Assembly: GCA_900078375.1 (NCBI GenBank)
Contig: FLQS01000017.1
Coordinates: forward strand, 36,572-100,571
Origin: an uncultured Mycobacterium sp.
GTDB lineage: Bacteria; Actinomycetota; Actinomycetes; Mycobacteriales; Mycobacteriaceae
Length of the DNA stretch: 64,000 nt
Reading direction: 5' to 3'
Shown here: positions 38,901-51,100 of the stretch, in pieces
Layout of the letters: every line of letters starts with the position of its first letter
How positions within the stretch are numbered: position 1 is the first letter of the stretch
Made by a program: the position numbers and the translations under genes
Notes under the pieces: model-generated
The model's database searches: none
Told to the model about the DNA's origin: nothing
The model's input: the letters and a program-made list of their open reading frames with translations, nothing else

Positions 38901-41900
38901 CGGAGCCGCATACGTGCCGATCGACCCATCGGTGCCCGAAGCGCGTATGCAGTTCGTGCTCGGCGATGCCGCACCGGTCGTGGCGATAACCACGACCGAG
39001 CTGGCGAGCCGGCTCGACGGGCAGGGCCTGTCGGTCGTCGACATCCGGGACCTTGAGAACGCTTCTGCGGCGAGCCAACCCATGGTAGCCGGCCCCAGCC
39101 CCGATGACGTGGCCTACATCATCTACACCTCGGGTACCACGGGCACGCCCAAGGGCGTGGCGATCCCGCATCGCAACGTGATTCGGCTACTGGCGACGCT
39201 GGACGCCGACATGGAGCTGGCCGGCCAGGTCTGGTCGCAGTGCCATTCACTGGCCTTCGACTTCTCGGTGTGGGAAATCTGGGGCGCGCTGCTCTACGGC
39301 GGTCGCGTTGTGGTGGTGCCCGACCCCGTGGTCCGCTCGGCGGAAGATCTGCACGCCCTGCTGGTTTCGGAGCAGATCACCGTGCTCAGCCAGACGCCGT
39401 CGGCGTTCTATGCGCTGCAGGCCGCCGACACCGCCCAGCCCGAACTCGGCAAGCAGTTGAAGCTCGGGGCCGTGGTGTTCGGCGGGGAGGCGCTGGAACC
39501 CCCGCGGCTGCGGGCGTGGCTGGACAATCATCCCGGTGCCCCGCGCCTGATCAATATGTACGGCATCACCGAGACGACGGTGCACGCGTCGTTCCGGGAG
39601 ATCGTCGCCGCCGACCTCGACGCCGCGGTCAGCCCGATCGGGGTGCCGTTGGGTCACCTCGGATTCTTTGTCCTGGACCGCCTGCTGCGTCCGGTCCCGG
39701 CGGGTGTGGTCGGTGAGCTGTATGTGGCCGGCGCCGGAGTGGCCGACGGTTATATCGGCCGGGCTGGTCTATCGGCGACCCGGTTCGTGGCATGCCCGTA
39801 CGGGGAACCCGGCACGCGGATGTACCGCACCGGCGACCTGATGGCGTGGGGCGCCGACGGTGAACTTCGCTACATGGGGCGTGCCGACGAGCAGGTCAAG
39901 ATCCGCGGCTACCGCATCGAGCTCGGCGAAATCCAGGCCGCGCTAAGCGAATTGGAGGGTGTCACGCAGGCGGTGGTCATCGCTCGCGAGGACCGCCCCG
40001 GTGATAAGCGCCTGGTCGGCTATGTGACCGGGAGTGTCGATCCGGCCGCCGCCCGCGCCGCGCTCGGTGAGCGGCTGCCCACCTACATGGTGCCCTCGGC
40101 GATCGTCAGCATCGACGCACTGCCGCTGACCGTCAACGGCAAGCTCGACACCAAGGCCCTGCCGGCTCCGGAGTACCAGGACGTCGATTCCTACCGTGCC
40201 CCCACCGATGCGGTCGAGGAGATCCTGGCCGGGATCTTCGCGCAGGTGCTGGGGCTGGAACGGGTCGGCGTCGACGAATCGTTCTTCGAGCTCGGCGGCG
40301 ACAGCATCCTGTCGATGCAGGTGGTCGCGCGGGCTCGCGCCGCGGGGGTGCTGTGCCGGCCGCGCGATATCTTCGTTGAACAGACCGTGGCCGGGCTCGC
40401 CCGGGTGGTCACGCTGTCCGACGGTGACGACGGCGAGATCGACGAGGGTGTCGGTGCGCTGCTGGCGACGCCGATCATCCGTTGGCTGCACGATGTTCCC
40501 GGCCCGGTCGACCAGTTCAACCAGACGGTGTTGGTACAAGCCCCGGTCGGGGTGACCGAAGCTGACGTGTTGGTGATGATGCAGGCCGTGCTCGACCGGC
40601 ATGCGATGTTGCGGTTGCGGGTCGAGGACGACGGTGCGGGCGGCTGGTCGCTGCAGGTGCCCGAACCCGGCTCGGTGGACGCCCGGTCGTGCCTGCGCAC
40701 CGTCGACGTGCTGTCCGAGGATGCGGTCGCGGCCGCCCGGTCGCGGTTGGATCCGGCGGCCGGGCTGATGCTGAGTGCGCTGTGGGTCGCCCCGGCGAGC
40801 CAACTGTTGGTGATCGTTCATCACCTTGCGGTCGACGGGGTCTCGTGGCGAATCCTGGTGGAGGACTTCAACCTTGCCTGGGCACAGCACCGGGGCGGGC
40901 AAGGGGTCGCTCTGCCCGCGCCGGGGACGTCGTTCGCCCGGTGGGCGACGGTGCTGGCCGAATACGCACACGACCCGTCGGTCGTGGCGCAGGCGGATTC
41001 GTGGCGCCAGATCGCGGCGACCCCGGCGCCCCTGCCCGCGGTGCAGCCGGCGGTGGATACCTATGCCAACGCCGGAAGTTTGTCGGTCGAGCTGGATACC
41101 GCGACCACCCGGATGCTGCTCGGCGAGGTGCCCATGGCGTTCCACGCCGGGATCAACGACATTCTGCTGATCGCATTCGGGCTGGCGCTGGCTGAATTCC
41201 TCGGCACCGGTGCGGCGCCCATCGTCATCGACGCGGAGGGCCACGGGCGCGAGGAGGAGCTTGCGCCCGATATTGACCTGTCCCGAACGGTGGGGTGGTT
41301 CACCACCAAATACCCGGTGTCGCTTGCTGTGGGCGGCCTGGACTGGGCCCAGGTGGTCGCCGGTGACGCCGGCCTGGGGGCGGTCATCAAGGACGTCAAA
41401 GAGCAGCTCCGGACCATGCCGGATGGATTGACCTACGGGGTGCTGCGTTACCTGAACTCCGACGTCGAACTGGAGGGATCCGATCCGGCGATCGGGTTCA
41501 ACTACCTGGGGCGCCTCGGCGCCGGTGGTGGTGTGGTCTCCGGCGACATCTGGGAGATACGTGAGGACGGCTGGAAGGTGACCGGCCCGGCCGCGGCGGT
41601 TCCCATGCCGTTGATGCACACCGTCGAACTCAATGCCGGCACAATCGAAACCGAGGCCGGGCCGCGTCTGCGTGCCGGCTGGACGTGGGCGCTCTCGGCG
41701 CTGGACCACGCCCAGGTCCACCGGTTGAGCGGGTTGTGGTTTGACGCGCTCGCCGGCATCTGCGCTCATGTGCGCGACGGTGGCGGTGGATTCACCCCCT
41801 CCGATATCGCGCCCGCCCGGCTTACCCAGCAGCAGATCGACGAACTGTGCCGGACAGAAGACGTCGCCGACATCTTGCCGTTGACGCCCTTGCAGCAGGG

Positions 41901-43419
41901 ACTGCTGTTCCACGCCGATGTTGCGCACGGCCGCGTCGACGACGTGTACGCGGTGCAGCTCGATGTCACATTGACCGGCCGGCTCGATCACCATCGGCTG
42001 CGTGACGCCCTGCAGGCAGCGGTTCAGCGAAACCCCAACCTGGCGGCGCGATTCCGCAACGATTTCGGCGAGCCGGTCCAGGTCATCCCGGCATATGCCG
42101 CGGCGCCGTGGCAGTACCTCGACCTCAGCAACGCCGCCGACCGCGACGAGCAGATCGCCCGGCTCTGCGTCGCCGAGCGCGCCGCAGTCTGCGATCTGAG
42201 GGGACAGACGGCCTTCCGGGTAGCGCTGGTTCGCACTGCACCTAATCGGCACCGGCTCGTGCTGACCAACCATCACATCGTGCTGGACGGCTGGTCGCTG
42301 CCGGTGTTGCTTCAAGAGGTGTTCGCCGGCTACTACGGCCATCGGCTGCCGGCGCCCGTGCCGTATCGCAGGTTTGTCAGCTGGCTGGCCGACCGCGACC
42401 AGGGCGCCGCTCGCGCGTCCTGGCGCGAGGTACTGGCTGATCTGGACGGCCCGACACTGGTGGGCTCGCAGATCGGTGTTGAGCCAGGCCCGAGAAGCGT
42501 TGCTTCGCTGCGGGTTTCCGAACAACTGACGACCGCACTCAACGAACTGGCGCGCTCACATCACACGACGGTCAGCACCGTGCTGCAGGGTGCCTTCGCG
42601 CAGCTGCTGATGCGGCTGACCGGCCGGCACGATGTCACGTTCGGGACCGTGGTGTCGGGCCGCGCGGCCGAGGTGGCCGGCGTCGACGCGATGGTGGGCT
42701 TGTTCATCAACACGGTGCCGGTCCGGGCGATCGTCACGGCGACGACCCCCACCGCGGACCTGCTCGATCAGCTGCAAGACCACCGCGCCCGCACACTCGA
42801 GCATGAGCACCTGGGGCTCAGCGAGATCCACCGCATCGTCGGCCGGGACAGGCTCTTCGACACCGTCTTCGTCTACGAGAACTATCCGATCGACATGGCC
42901 ACGTTGTCGGGTGCGGACGGGCTTGCGATCACCGACATCGCCAACCGCGACTACTACCACTACCCGCTCACGATCCAGGCAGTGCCGGGAAGCGAGTTGG
43001 AGCTTCGCATCCAATATCGCTCGGATGTGTTCGGTGACGGCGAGATTCAGGCCGTCATGGAACAGCTGAACCAGGTGTTGGTGGCGATGACTACCGATCC
43101 GGGGACGCCGTTGACATCCGCAGAACTGCGCAATCCGGTGGAGCCGATCACCCCGGTGGCCGGAAGCCGCAGTGGCGCAGGTGATTATCGGGAACCGGCC
43201 ACCGACGCCGAGACGGCGCTGGCCGAGATCTACGCCCGCGTGCTGGGCGTGGACCGGGTGAGCGCCGATGAGTCGTTTTTCCAGCTGGGTGGGGACTCGC
43301 TGGCCGCCATGCGGGCGGTCGCCGCGATCAATGCCGCCTTCGATGTGCAGCTCGATGTGACCGCGCTGCTCGATACACCATCGGTGAGCGGCCTCGGCCG
43401 GCGCCTGGACGGCCGCTAA
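29953..43419 (+). CDS. NRPS 2: C-A(truncated)-A-PCP-C-A-PCP-C-A-PCP-E-C-PCP
   Basis: A 4488-residue synthetase whose start overlaps the NRPS1 stop by 14 bp. C1 (1-430; His139/His140/Asp144) is of the type that follows an E domain. An incomplete A domain (about 452-760) ends after [16 protein letters not shown] complete A domain follows (about 779-1275; code DFWSVGMVHK) with a PCP (Ser1321). Next come C2 (about 1376-1800, HHIAADG near 1506), an A domain (about 1849-2330; DFWTLGAVYK, substrate unclear) and a PCP (Ser2381). Then C3 (about 2436-2860, HHIAADG near 2566), an A domain (about 2909-3400; DFWSVGMVHK), a PCP (Ser3451) and E (about 3500-3950, [10 protein letters not shown] at 3623). The end is C4 (about 3970-4390, HHIVLDG at 4107) and a PCP (Ser4449). 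No TE or reductase domain is seen. Predicted chain: Thr-X-D-Thr added to the NRPS1 product. Confidence 0.92.
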   Translation: MRIADVLPLTPLQRGLLFHASTAQNAGDDVYAVQLYITLTGQLDHDRLSQAIQTVATRHPHLAARFSQQFAEPVQIIPADAVVPWRYVDLSGVEDLDAQLGQLHTQERVAVCELADQPAFRAALIRTGADEYQLVLTNHHIVLDGWSLPLLLGEVFASYYGQRLPPAPPYRRFVSWLGARDLDAARLAWGEVLAGFDTPTLVGVSGQVGLGRREVASFPVSEQTTRALGELARSCKTTVSTVLQGAFAQLLMSMTGQQDVAFGTTVSGRPDEVFGADAMVGLLINTVPVRATVNATTTTEDLLDQLQSAYTQTLDHQHLALSEIHRVIGQDHLFDTFFVYENYPIDAARLSGADGLVVTDFAHREYNHYPIAIQALPGDELTLRVEYDTDVFDSAGIQTLIERFKRVLVSMIKDPTRPLSSIELLDGAELARLDRWSNRAVLSQTEPTPVSIPAMFAAQVARAPEALALTWGERSWTYGELDQAANRFAHLLVSRGAGPGQRVALLLPRSAEAIMAILAVLKTGAAYVPIDPVVPAARMQFMLDDAAPVAAITNAELAERLQGRDLTVIDINDPAVGGQANSALPAPAPDEIAYIIYTSGTTGTPKGVAIPHNNVMRLLESMDADLRLAGQVWSQWHSLAFDVSVCEIWGALLFGGRLVVVPETVARSPEDFHALLAHEEVTVLSQTPSAFYALQTADDLQPEVGRRLKLEAVVFAGEALEPERLQTWLRNHPASPRLLNLYGTTETTVHASFMDLVDTSAQSDSRGELVALTEALSAPVSIPDLFASQVGRAPDAAAVTFEGLSMTYRELDDASTRLARLLIGRGVGPGHRVALLLPRSADAVVAMVAVVKTGAAYVPIDPSVPPARMEFVLGDSAPVAAITTGALADRLSGQDLVVFDIEEITAGDGAIGSTVPGSGPDDVAYIIYTSGTTGTPKGVAIPHRNVTRLLEALDADLTLSGQVWSQCHSLAFDFSVWEIWGALLYGGRLVVVPDAVVRSAEDLLALLVSEQVNVLSQTPSAFYALQSADALLPASEPSLALEAVVFGGEALEPQRLRTWLRNHPGTPRLINMYGITETTVHASFREIHAADTDTAISPIGVPLAHLGFFVLDAWLRPVPVGVVGELYVAGGALAYGYLGRAGLSASRFVACPFGSPGQRMYRTGDVMSWGPDGQLRYVGRADDQVKIRGYRIELGEVRAALAAFDGVREAVVIAREDRPGDKRLVGYVTGAVEQASLRAALAQRLPEYMVPSAIIVIDAMPLTVNGKLDKRALPAPEFQDADSYRAPSTAVEEILAGIYAQVLGVERVGIDDSFFDMGGDSLSAMRLIAAVNTGLDAGLSVRTLFESPSVAQLAPRIGGGENRLEPLVPMERPAVVPLSFSQNRLWFLDQLQGPSPTYNMAVGLRLNGPLNAGALGAALADVVGRHESLRTRFAALNGVPQQVVVPAENADIGWDVVDATSWSEAQLDEAIEAVAHHSFDLATEIPMQARLFRLSDDQHVVVSVAHHIAADGLSMGPMVNDLGVAYLCRCAGINPMWAELPVQYVDYTLWQRVQFGELDDQNSLIAAQLAYWRDALDGMPERLQLPTGRPYPPVADQQGASIEVQWPIELQERIAQVAREHNATSFMLVQAALAVLLAKLSASSDVAVGFPIGGRRDPALDDLVGFFVNTLVLRVDVSGDPTVAEVLAQVRTRSLAAYEHQDVPFEVVVERLNPTRSLTHHPLVQVMLGWRNLPAETSDEIALALGDLQISQLPLDTHTARIDLAFAFNERWSKAGEPGGIAGLVEFRTDVFDAASIETLVERWRRVLVAMLADPSRRLSSVDVLQPAEHVRLDEVGNRALLTQPAAAPVSVPELFAEQVAHAPLAVALSAGDASMTYRELDETANRYAHLLRSRGVVAGDCVALLLDRSAQAVAVMLAALKAGAAYLAIDPALPQNRIAFMLADAAPAAVVTTADLRSRLAGHDVTVIDIADPAINSQPSNALAYPDPDCTAYLIYTSGTTGTPKGVAVAHRNLAHLADSSPTGLAAHQVWTQCHSYAFDFSVWEIWAALLGGGRLVVVPDSVTRSPDDFHDLLVSQQINVLTQTPSAVSALRPEGLESVALLLGGEACPAEVVDQWAPGRVVINAYGPTEATVYASMSAPLERGGSTGTTGSGVAPIGAPVATSALFVLDERLRPVPENVVGELYVAGRGVAVGYIVRTALTASRFVACPFGQPGTRMYRTGDLVRWRADGQLDYVGRADEQVKIRGYRIELGEIQAALHELDGVEQAVVIASEDRPGDQRLVGYITGTADPAKARAALAERLPAYMVPVAVLALPALPLTVSGKLDRRALPTPDYQGIDNYRAPTSLTEEILVGIFAQVLGVERVGVDDSFFDLGGDSLSAMRLIAAVNASLDAGIAVRALFEAPTIAQLAPRIEGDEGGAEPLVAVERPAIIPLSFAQSRLWFIDQFQGPSPIYNIAVALQLHGQLDADALGVALADVVDRQESLRTRFPAVEGVPRQFVVSGELVDFGWDVVDATTWSADQVSAAIDSVARYTFDLAAEIPMQAKLFRISDDEHLLVAVVHHIAADGWSITPLVSDLGVAYASRSAGESPRWGELAVQYVDYTLWQRAELGDLADADSRIAGELAYWEDALADMPERLQLPTDRPYPLVADYRGARLELEWPAELQQQITMLAREHNATNFMVIQTALAVLLSNLSSSSEVAVGFPIAGRGQAALDELVGFFVNTLVLRVDLAGNPTFADLLAQVRRRSLAAYEHQDVPFELLVERLKPTRSMAHHPLVQVLLAWQNFAWQDSDAAGLTLGDLQVEPLPVDTQTARMDLTFTLAERWTEAGESAGIAGAVEYRTDVFDAASIETMVDRLRRVLVAMTADPNRSLSVVDVLDEAEHTRLDEVGNRAALTDSASSPESIAARFAVQVALTPDAAAVTFEGRSMTYRELDEAAGRAANVLAANGVGAGKRVALLLPRSAEAIVAMVAVVKTGAAYVPIDPSVPEARMQFVLGDAAPVVAITTTELASRLDGQGLSVVDIRDLENASAASQPMVAGPSPDDVAYIIYTSGTTGTPKGVAIPHRNVIRLLATLDADMELAGQVWSQCHSLAFDFSVWEIWGALLYGGRVVVVPDPVVRSAEDLHALLVSEQITVLSQTPSAFYALQAADTAQPELGKQLKLGAVVFGGEALEPPRLRAWLDNHPGAPRLINMYGITETTVHASFREIVAADLDAAVSPIGVPLGHLGFFVLDRLLRPVPAGVVGELYVAGAGVADGYIGRAGLSATRFVACPYGEPGTRMYRTGDLMAWGADGELRYMGRADEQVKIRGYRIELGEIQAALSELEGVTQAVVIAREDRPGDKRLVGYVTGSVDPAAARAALGERLPTYMVPSAIVSIDALPLTVNGKLDTKALPAPEYQDVDSYRAPTDAVEEILAGIFAQVLGLERVGVDESFFELGGDSILSMQVVARARAAGVLCRPRDIFVEQTVAGLARVVTLSDGDDGEIDEGVGALLATPIIRWLHDVPGPVDQFNQTVLVQAPVGVTEADVLVMMQAVLDRHAMLRLRVEDDGAGGWSLQVPEPGSVDARSCLRTVDVLSEDAVAAARSRLDPAAGLMLSALWVAPASQLLVIVHHLAVDGVSWRILVEDFNLAWAQHRGGQGVALPAPGTSFARWATVLAEYAHDPSVVAQADSWRQIAATPAPLPAVQPAVDTYANAGSLSVELDTATTRMLLGEVPMAFHAGINDILLIAFGLALAEFLGTGAAPIVIDAEGHGREEELAPDIDLSRTVGWFTTKYPVSLAVGGLDWAQVVAGDAGLGAVIKDVKEQLRTMPDGLTYGVLRYLNSDVELEGSDPAIGFNYLGRLGAGGGVVSGDIWEIREDGWKVTGPAAAVPMPLMHTVELNAGTIETEAGPRLRAGWTWALSALDHAQVHRLSGLWFDALAGICAHVRDGGGGFTPSDIAPARLTQQQIDELCRTEDVADILPLTPLQQGLLFHADVAHGRVDDVYAVQLDVTLTGRLDHHRLRDALQAAVQRNPNLAARFRNDFGEPVQVIPAYAAAPWQYLDLSNAADRDEQIARLCVAERAAVCDLRGQTAFRVALVRTAPNRHRLVLTNHHIVLDGWSLPVLLQEVFAGYYGHRLPAPVPYRRFVSWLADRDQGAARASWREVLADLDGPTLVGSQIGVEPGPRSVASLRVSEQLTTALNELARSHHTTVSTVLQGAFAQLLMRLTGRHDVTFGTVVSGRAAEVAGVDAMVGLFINTVPVRAIVTATTPTADLLDQLQDHRARTLEHEHLGLSEIHRIVGRDRLFDTVFVYENYPIDMATLSGADGLAITDIANRDYYHYPLTIQAVPGSELELRIQYRSDVFGDGEIQAVMEQLNQVLVAMTTDPGTPLTSAELRNPVEPITPVAGSRSGAGDYREPATDAETALAEIYARVLGVDRVSADESFFQLGGDSLAAMRAVAAINAAFDVQLDVTALLDTPSVSGLGRRLDGR

Positions 43420-43429
43420 TTCCGGTCGC

Positions 43430-44383
43430 TCAGTCGGTTACGGCTGGGCTGCGCTTCGAGGTGTACCAGCGGGTGACGTCATCGCCGGCGTCGTAGCGGG
43501 CCAGCCACTCGGTGGCCAGCGCGGGCAGCGTCTGGTGGGCCGGGTTGTGCCCGGGAATCTGGCTGCGCACAACGCCGTACACGACGGCCACTTTCTCGCG
43601 GCGCGACACGTGCGGATAGATCTTGGCGAACGGGCCGTAGTCGGTGGTATCCACCGGCTGCGGTTTGCGCCGGAATGGAAGGCCCGGTGACTTGGGGGTT
43701 TTCGGCTTGGTGTGGCCGAACATCGACCGGGCGTCGACTCCGCGATCCTTGAGCGGGACGTTCTTGTTGAAACCGTCGGCTGCCGCAACGACGACCTCGC
43801 CGGCGTGCTGGAACACCGACGGCGCCATCCGCATGCGATACCAGGGGTTGGCGACCACAGCGTTGTAGATGATCAGCGCCGAACTGCGGTGTTCCATCTC
43901 TTCGACGAAGTGCCACAGGAACAGTGACGCCACGCGATCGTCCCCGGGGGCGAACAACGTATCGGCGTTGTCGAGCATCATCTTGAACGACGGCGTGAAC
44001 GTCGCTTCCAGATCGGCGATATAGGCCAACCGGTATTCCAGCGACTTGGTGGCCGTCAGCCCGTCATACGCGGCGATCACTTCGTCGAGAGTCTCTTTGA
44101 GCTCTGGATGGGTCTTGAGCAAGGCCTTCGCGTGCTGCCGGTGCGCCATGCTGTGCTGACCCTCTTGGCGCACGAACGCCAATGCTTCTTCGGCGACGTC
44201 GGGGTCGGTGATCAGTGGCATCGCCTCGTGCACCGCGGCGCTGATCATCTTCTCGACGGCGAGAAACAGAAACGACATCGCATTGGCTGCGGCAGAGAAG
44301 GCCGGGTCGGACTCGTTCCACAGGAACGGAACGTCGTAGTCGGAGAACGCGAATCGCATCTTCCGTACTTCGAGATCAGTCAT
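43430..44383 (-). CDS. Metal-dependent hydrolase-like (PF10118-type) diiron protein
   Basis: A 317-residue, largely helical protein resembling the predicted metal-dependent hydrolase family PF10118. Two Glu/His clusters, FVRQEGQHSMAHRQH (about 70-84) and LWHFVEEMEHRSSA (about 155-168), have the ExxH and EExxH pattern of ferritin-like dinuclear metal sites. The family's biochemical role is not established; an oxygenase or desaturase-like activity on an acyl chain is as possible as hydrolysis. It starts at the ATG at 44383, stops 10 bp from the NRPS2 stop (convergent), and follows the ICMT-type and PKS genes on the same strand, so it is likely part of their operon. Confidence 0.7.
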   Translation of the reverse strand: MTDLEVRKMRFAFSDYDVPFLWNESDPAFSAAANAMSFLFLAVEKMISAAVHEAMPLITDPDVAEEALAFVRQEGQHSMAHRQHAKALLKTHPELKETLDEVIAAYDGLTATKSLEYRLAYIADLEATFTPSFKMMLDNADTLFAPGDDRVASLFLWHFVEEMEHRSSALIIYNAVVANPWYRMRMAPSVFQHAGEVVVAAADGFNKNVPLKDRGVDARSMFGHTKPKTPKSPGLPFRRKPQPVDTTDYGPFAKIYPHVSRREKVAVVYGVVRSQIPGHNPAHQTLPALATEWLARYDAGDDVTRWYTSKRSPAVTD

Positions 44384-44425
44384 CTGCGTCGCACTCCACC
44401 TTTCCCGAACATCTCGGACGTGTCA

Positions 44426-45100
44426 TCACCACACACCTGGCACCAGCCGAGAGCGGACCGTCTGCGTGTAGTCGCGGTAGCCCCTCAACTCATCGGCGAG
44501 CAGCTTCTCCTCATCGCGGATCCGGGAGGCCAGGACTGCGACGCCGGGCAGGACGAAAACCAGCCCCCAATAGGAACCCAGCGCGAGGGGCAGGCCCACC
44601 AGCATGATCATATTGCCGGTGTACATGGGGTGGCGAACCAGCCCGTAGAGCCCGCTGGAGACCACTTTCTGATCCGCGGCCACCTGGACGGTGGTCGACG
44701 CGTAGTTGTTCTGAACGACCACCAAGACCACTACAGCCAGACCGGCGGCAACCAGAACGTTGCCGGCCAGGCACAGTGCCGCCGGCACCGACGACCAGCC
44801 GAAGCGGTGGTCGAGTCCGCCGACCACGCACATCGCCGCCAGTGACAGGTACAGCCCGGCCATCACGATCTTCTGCACCGGCCGCGCTTCGGCGACCGGA
44901 CCGCCGCGCATCCGCCGCTGCATCGCCGCCGGATTCGTCAGCTGTAGGTACACGCTGGGCAGCCACGCCGACGCGGCGAACACGGCCAGGAACACCCAGG
45001 CCTGCCAGTAGTCCAGTGTGCCGGCCGTCGCGAACAACACGGTGCCGATCACGACAAGCTGAATAAGCCCCGATACCAACACTTTAAGAACGGCTGTCAC
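44426..45100 (-). CDS. ICMT/PEMT-type integral membrane methyltransferase
   Basis: A 224-residue membrane protein with about five hydrophobic helices. The C-terminal half carries the isoprenylcysteine carboxyl methyltransferase / phospholipid methyltransferase signature: GLYGLVRHPMYTGNM (about 150-164), RIRDEEKLL and a final RSRLVPGVW. Family members methylate carboxyl groups or amines of membrane-embedded lipids using SAM. The GTG start at 45100 follows AGGAAG. It lies 52 bp after the PKS gene. In a pathway lacking a terminal reductase, carboxyl methylation of a membrane lipopeptide is an attractive but untested role. Confidence 0.82.
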   Translation of the reverse strand: MTAVLKVLVSGLIQLVVIGTVLFATAGTLDYWQAWVFLAVFAASAWLPSVYLQLTNPAAMQRRMRGGPVAEARPVQKIVMAGLYLSLAAMCVVGGLDHRFGWSSVPAALCLAGNVLVAAGLAVVVLVVVQNNYASTTVQVAADQKVVSSGLYGLVRHPMYTGNMIMLVGLPLALGSYWGLVFVLPGVAVLASRIRDEEKLLADELRGYRDYTQTVRSRLVPGVW

Positions 45101-45151
45101 GGATCTTCCTTTGGTCCGGGCCGGCTGTCGGCGCCCCTGTCACTGATTCGG

Positions 45152-48100
45152 CTACGCCGATACGTCGCTGTTGGACGGCGACAACTTCTCGCACAGCAGC
45201 TCCGACAACCCGCGAACCGTGCCGACGGCGAGGTCGCTGGATGTCAGGCGCACTCCAGTTTCGGCCTCGATACGGGTGCGCAGCTCCAACGCGCCCAGCG
45301 AGTCGACGCCGTACTCGGAGAGCGGCCGGTCCGGATCGACGCTGCGACGCAGGATCAGGCTGACCTGGTCGGAGATCAGCCGCCGCAGTCGGGTGGGCCA
45401 CTGTTCCCGCGGCAGCTCACTGAGCTCGGCACGCAATCTGCTTGTGCCCGTTTGGCTTTCCCCGACGGCATTGAACGCTTCCGCGAAGGGACTGCGCTGG
45501 GCGAAGGCGGTCAGCCAGGGGGCGCCGATGATCGGCGCATATCCGGCGTACCCGCGGTCGTAGCGCAGCAGCACATTGACCGCGTACGCGCCCTCGTCGG
45601 GAGCGATGGCGGCACCGGCATTCTCGGCGAAGTCGGTTGCGCGTCCGATCTGGCCCCATGCACCCCACGCGATCGAGGTGCCCGGCAGGTCCTGGGCCCG
45701 TCGCCACTGGGTGAACGCATCCAGCCAGCTGTTGGCCGCGGCGTAGGCACCCTGCCCCGGTGAACCCACCAATGCGGCCGCCGAGGAGAACGAGCAGAAC
45801 CAGTCCAGCGGCTGATCGGCGGTCGCGCCGTGCAGATTCCACACACCGCCAACCTTTGGCGCCCAGTCGCGCTCGATGAGTTCATCGGTGATGTTGGCCA
45901 ACGTGGCATCCTCGACCACCGCCGCGGCATGCAGCACGCCGCGCACCGGCAGGCCGGTGGCGGTCGCGGCCTCCACCATCTTCTGCGCGGTGACCGGGTC
46001 GGCGATATCGCCACAGTGCACCACGACTTCAGCGCCCATCGCGCGGATCAGTTCAATTGTCTGCAGCGCCTTGAGCGTCGGCTGCGAGCGGGAGGTCAGC
46101 ACGATGCGCCCGGCGCCGGCGATAGCCATCTTCTCGGCGAGGAACAACCCAAGGCCGCCCAGACCGCCGGTCACCAGATAGGCGCCGTCGCGGCGGAACG
46201 ACTTAGCCTGCTCGGGCGGCACCACCACACTGCTGCTGCCGGTGCGGGGGACCTCGAGCAGCAGCTTGCCGGTGTGCTGGGCGGCGCTCATCACCCGGAT
46301 CGCGGTGGCGGCGTCGGCCAACGGATATTCGGTGTGCCGCGCGGGTGGCAACTCGCCGTCGGCCACCCGCTGATACACGGTGCGCAGCAACTCGCCGACC
46401 TGTTGCGGGTGGCTGAGCGACATCAACGCGAGGTCAAGGTAGTAGAACGTGAGGTTTCGCCGGAACGGGAACATGCCGAGCCGGGTGTTGCCGTACACGT
46501 CGCGCTTCCCGATTTCGACGAACCGTCCGCCGATGGCCAGCAGCTCGAACCCGGCGCGTTGGGCCGCTCCGGTCAGGGAGTTGAGCACGATATCGACGCC
46601 GTAGCCATCGGTGTCGTGCCTTATCTGCTCGGCGAAGTCGGTGCTGCGGGAGTCGTAGACATGCTTGATCCCCATGTCGCGCAGCATTTGTCGGCGCTCT
46701 TCACTGCCCGCGGTGGCAAAGATCTCGGCGCCTGCGGCTCGCGCGACCCCGATCGCGGCCTGGCCGACACCGCCCGTTGCGGAATGAATCAGCACCCGGT
46801 CGCCTGCGGCGATACCGGCCTGATCGTGCAGGCCGCACCACGCGGTTGCCGTCGCTGTCGCAGTGGCCGCCGCCTGGAGATCGGTCAGAACGTCCGGCAG
46901 GGTGACGGCCAGCCGGGCATCGCAGGTGACGAACGTGCCCCAGCAGCCGCTGGCGGAGAACCCGCCGACGCGGTCACCGACGCGGTGGTCGGTGACGTCG
47001 GGACCGACCGCGGTGACCACCCCGGCGAAATCCATGCCCAGCTGCGGCAGACCGCCGTCAATGGCCGGGAACAGCCCCATCGCGACGAGGACGTCGGCGA
47101 AGTTGATGCTGGACACACTGACGGCGACTTCGATCTGGCCCGGGCCGGGGGTATCCCGTTCGAAGGAAACCAGTTCCAAGGTCTGCAGATCGCCGGGGGT
47201 GCGGATCTGCAGACGCATCTTCTCGGAGCCGTTGTCGGCGAGAGCGGTGTGGCGTTCGTCGGGCCGCAGAGGGCCGGGCAGCATGCGTGCGGTGTACCAC
47301 GCGCCGTCACGCCAGGCGGTCTCGTCCTCCTCGGACTCGCTGAGCAGATGCCGAGCCAGCTGCTCGGCGTCGGTGTTGTCGTCGATGTCGATCTGGGCGG
47401 TGCGCAGATGCGGATGTTCGGCGGCGATCACCCGTACCAAGCCCCGTAGTCCGCCCTGCTCCAGGTTGGCCACGTCGCCGGCCAGCACGGTCTGCGCGCG
47501 GCGGGTCACCACAAACAGGTGTGGCAGGTGCCCCGAAGTCGCGGCCAACTCGCGGGTGATGCGGGTCAGGTGCTGCACATATTCGCGGCCCACCCGTGGC
47601 GACTGGTCGTCGGAGTCGCCGGTCTTGGGTCCGGTCAGGATCACCGCACCGGCGATCTGGCTGGAGCGCAGCTGCTCGGCCAGGTGCTCGCAGTTGGAGA
47701 CGTGGTCGGCATTCGGCGGCCAGCACATCGTGCTGCATTGCGCACCTTGGCTTTTCAAGGTGTCGGTCAATGCGCTGCCGATCAGGTCTGCGTTGGCGGT
47801 GGTGCTGATCAGCAGCCAGGTTCCCGGGTCGGCATGCGGCGCCTCCGGCAGCTGCCGCTGCTGCCACTCGACGGTCAGCAGCCGCTCGTTGAGGATTCGC
47901 TCCTGCTGAGCATCCTCGGATTCGCCTGTGCCGCAACGTAACCCATGCACGCTGAGCAGGACGCTGCCGTGCTGGTCCAGTACGTCGAGGTCAGCCTCCA
48001 TGCCGGACGCATCGACTTCGGTGACCCGGGCGTAGCAGTAGTGGGCGGTGCGGGCCGAGCCGAAGGACCGCACGCGCCGGGCGCCCAGCGGCAACCCCAG

Positions 48101-51100
48101 CACGCCCTCGTTGAGGTCCTGGATCTGCGGGCTGCCCGCGACGGCCTGGAAGCAGGCGTCCAGCAGTGCCGGGTGCACGCCGTAGGAACCTTCCTGCGTG
48201 CGAATCTGGCGGGGCAGCGCGACTTCGGCCAGCACCGTACGGGCGTCGTTCCCGCCGGCATGGATGGCGCCGAGGCCAGCGAATGCCGGGCCGTACTGGA
48301 TACCACGCTCGTCCAGACCCTTGCGCACGTCGGCGCCGTCGATGCGATCCGGATGCGCCGCAAGCAGTGCCGCGACGTCGTAGGCGGCGGGTTGCTGACC
48401 GTCGGCGGCGTGCAGGATCGCGCTGGCCTGACGTGCTTGTCGACCGCCCTCGTCCGATTCCACAACGAAGTCGACGACGCCCGGGGCCGACAATGACGCC
48501 GAGGCGCCGATGGTGGTCTGCTCGTCGAGCAGCAGGGCCTGTTCGAACTGGATGTCGCGGACCTCGGCAGCCTCGCCCAGCACCGTGCGGGCGGCCGCCA
48601 GCGCCATCTCGCAGTAGGCCGCGCCCGGCAGTACCCCCACATTGCGCACCGTGTGCTCGGCCAGCCAGGGCTGCGCGGCGGTGCCGACCTCGGCCTGCCA
48701 CACGTGGCGCTCGGGCTCCTCCTGCAAGCGCACGTGCGGGCCGAGCAGTGGGTGGACCGCGACGGTGTATCCGTGTGCCGGGGATTCGGTGCCGCTGTGC
48801 TCCAACCACAGCCGGTGGTGTGTCCAGGTCGGCAGCGGTGCATCCACGAGCCGCCCTTGCGGATAGGGCACGGCGAAGTCGATCGTGGCGCCCGCGCTGT
48901 GCAGGTCCGCCAACAGACCGGACAGACCGCTGGGGAGTTCCTGGCCGCGGCGCATCGCGGCCAACGCGGCCAGCGGTACGTCCAGATTGTCGGCGTTCTG
49001 TTCGACGGCGTGGGTCAGCAGCGGATGCGGCGCCAATTCGGCGAAGACCCGGAAACCGTCCTCGAGGGCGGCGCGCACGGCGGCGGCGAAGCGTACCGTG
49101 TTGCGCAGATTGCGCACCCAATACTTGTTGTCGCACAACGGTTCTTCACGCGGGTCGAACCCGGTCGCCGAGTAGTAGGGAACCGTCGGAGTCATGGGTT
49201 TGAGGTCCGCGAGGACGTCGGCCAGCTCGGCGAGGATCGGGTCGACCTGAGGCGAATGTGACGCGACGTCGACGGCGACCTGCCGGGCCATCACATCGCG
49301 CTCTTCCCAGGCCGCGATCAGTTCCTGGACGGTCTCGGTGGCACCGCCGATGACCGTGGACTGCGGTGAGGCGACGACGGCCACCACGACGTCCTTGACG
49401 CCGCGCATCGTCAACTCCGAAAGCACTTGTTTGGCCGGCAATTCGACCGATCCCATAGCCCCGGAGCCCGCGATGCCAGCCATCAGCCGGGAGCGGCGGC
49501 AGATGACGCGCACGCCATCTTCGAGAGTCAGCGCGCCGGCGACGACCGCGGCCGCGGTCTCGCCCATCGAATGCCCGATCACCGCGCCGGGGCGCGCCCC
49601 GTGGGCTGCCATGGCCGACGCCAACGCGACCTGCATGGCGAAGATGGTCGGCTGGACCCGGTCGATCCCGGTCACCACATCGGGTGCCGACATCGCCTCG
49701 GTCACCGAAAAGCCGGACTCGTGCGCGATCAGCGGCTCGAGTTCGGCGATCTTCGCCGCGAATACCGGCTCGGTCGCGAGCAGTTCGGCACCCATCTGAG
49801 CCCACTGCGAGCCCTGCCCGGAGAACACCCACACCGGGCCGCGGTCGTCGCGTCCGACGGCGGCCTCATACAGGGCGTCGCCGTCGGCAACCTCGCGTAG
49901 CGCTGCGGTGAGTCCTGGCCGGTCGCTTGCCGATACCGCGGTGCGGACTGGGCGATGCCCACGCCGACGGGCCAGCGTGTAGGCAAGGTCGGGTAACACG
50001 ACGTCCTCGTGCGTCTGCACCCAGTCGGCCAGCTGGCCGGCACTGCGGCGCAATTCCTCGGCGGAGGTGGACGACAGCGGGAACAACAGTGATGTTCCGG
50101 CATTCGGGTCCGGCTGCCCGGGCGCGCCTGCGGCTTGGGGAGCCTGCTCCAGAATTGCGTGGACGTTGGTTCCGGACACCCCGTATGAGGAGACGGCCGC
50201 GCGGCACGGTGCCGCCGCCTCGGTGGGCCACTCGGTGGTCTCCTGTGGCACAAAGAGATTCGTGGAGATGCGGGCCATCTGATCGGGCAGACGAGTGAAA
50301 TGCAGGTTCCGGGGGATCGCGCGGTGCTGCAGCGCGAGAACCGTCTTGATGAACCCGAGGGCGCCGGAGGCGGATTGGGCGTGGCCGAAGTTCGTCTTCG
50401 CCGACCCCAGTGCGCAGGGGCTGTCGATGCCGTAAACCTCGCTGAGGCTGGCGTATTCGATGGGATCACCCACCGGGGTGCCGGGGCCGTGTGCCTCGAT
50501 CATGCCGACGCTGCCGGCATCGACACCCGCCGCGGCCAGCGCCGCGCGGTAGACCGCTGTTTGCGCGCTCACCGACGGTGTCGAGATGTTGACGGTGTGG
50601 CCGTCCTGGTTGGCGGCGGTACCGCGCACGACCGCCAGGATGCGGTCACCGTCGCGCAGTGCGTCAGGCAGGCGCTTGAGCAACACCATCGCGCACGCCT
50701 CGCCGCTGACGTAGCCGTCGGCAGCGACGTCGAACGCGCGGCAGCGTCCGGTCGGGGAGAGGTGGCCGGCCGCGGTTCCCGCGACGTACTTACGCGGATC
50801 CAGCATGACGTAGGCGCCACCAGCCAGCGCCAGATCGCTTTCGCCTTCGTTCAGGCTGCGGCACGCCAAGTGCACGGCGAGCAGACCCGACGAGCACGCC
50901 GTGTCGACTGCCATCGCCGGGCCGTGCAGGCCCAGCGTGTAGGCGATGCGCCCGGACGCCATGCTGAAGGTGTTGCCCGAGAAGCCGTACGGTCCCTCCA
51001 TCGCGTCGGAGTCGGTGGACACCATCTGGTAGTCGTAGTGCGTCAGTCCGGTGAACACACCGGTCAGCGAGTCCTGGACCTCCTCGGGGGGCAGTCCGGC

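Noticed and set aside
39943..42525. Very long minus-strand open frame (about 860 codons) inside NRPS2
   Set aside because: It is antisense to intact A, PCP and E domains; the translation is Arg/His/Gln-rich without domains. High GC makes such shadow frames common.
45830..47449. 539-codon plus-strand open frame opposite the PKS
   Set aside because: It mirrors the KR/ER coding strand, has no start signal and no recognisable motif.
50480..50530. Non-canonical KS motif EAHGPGT instead of EAHGTGT as a sign of an inactive KS
   Set aside because: The same Pro occurs in the M. tuberculosis Pks2 group as far as I recall it, and Cys and both His motifs are intact.
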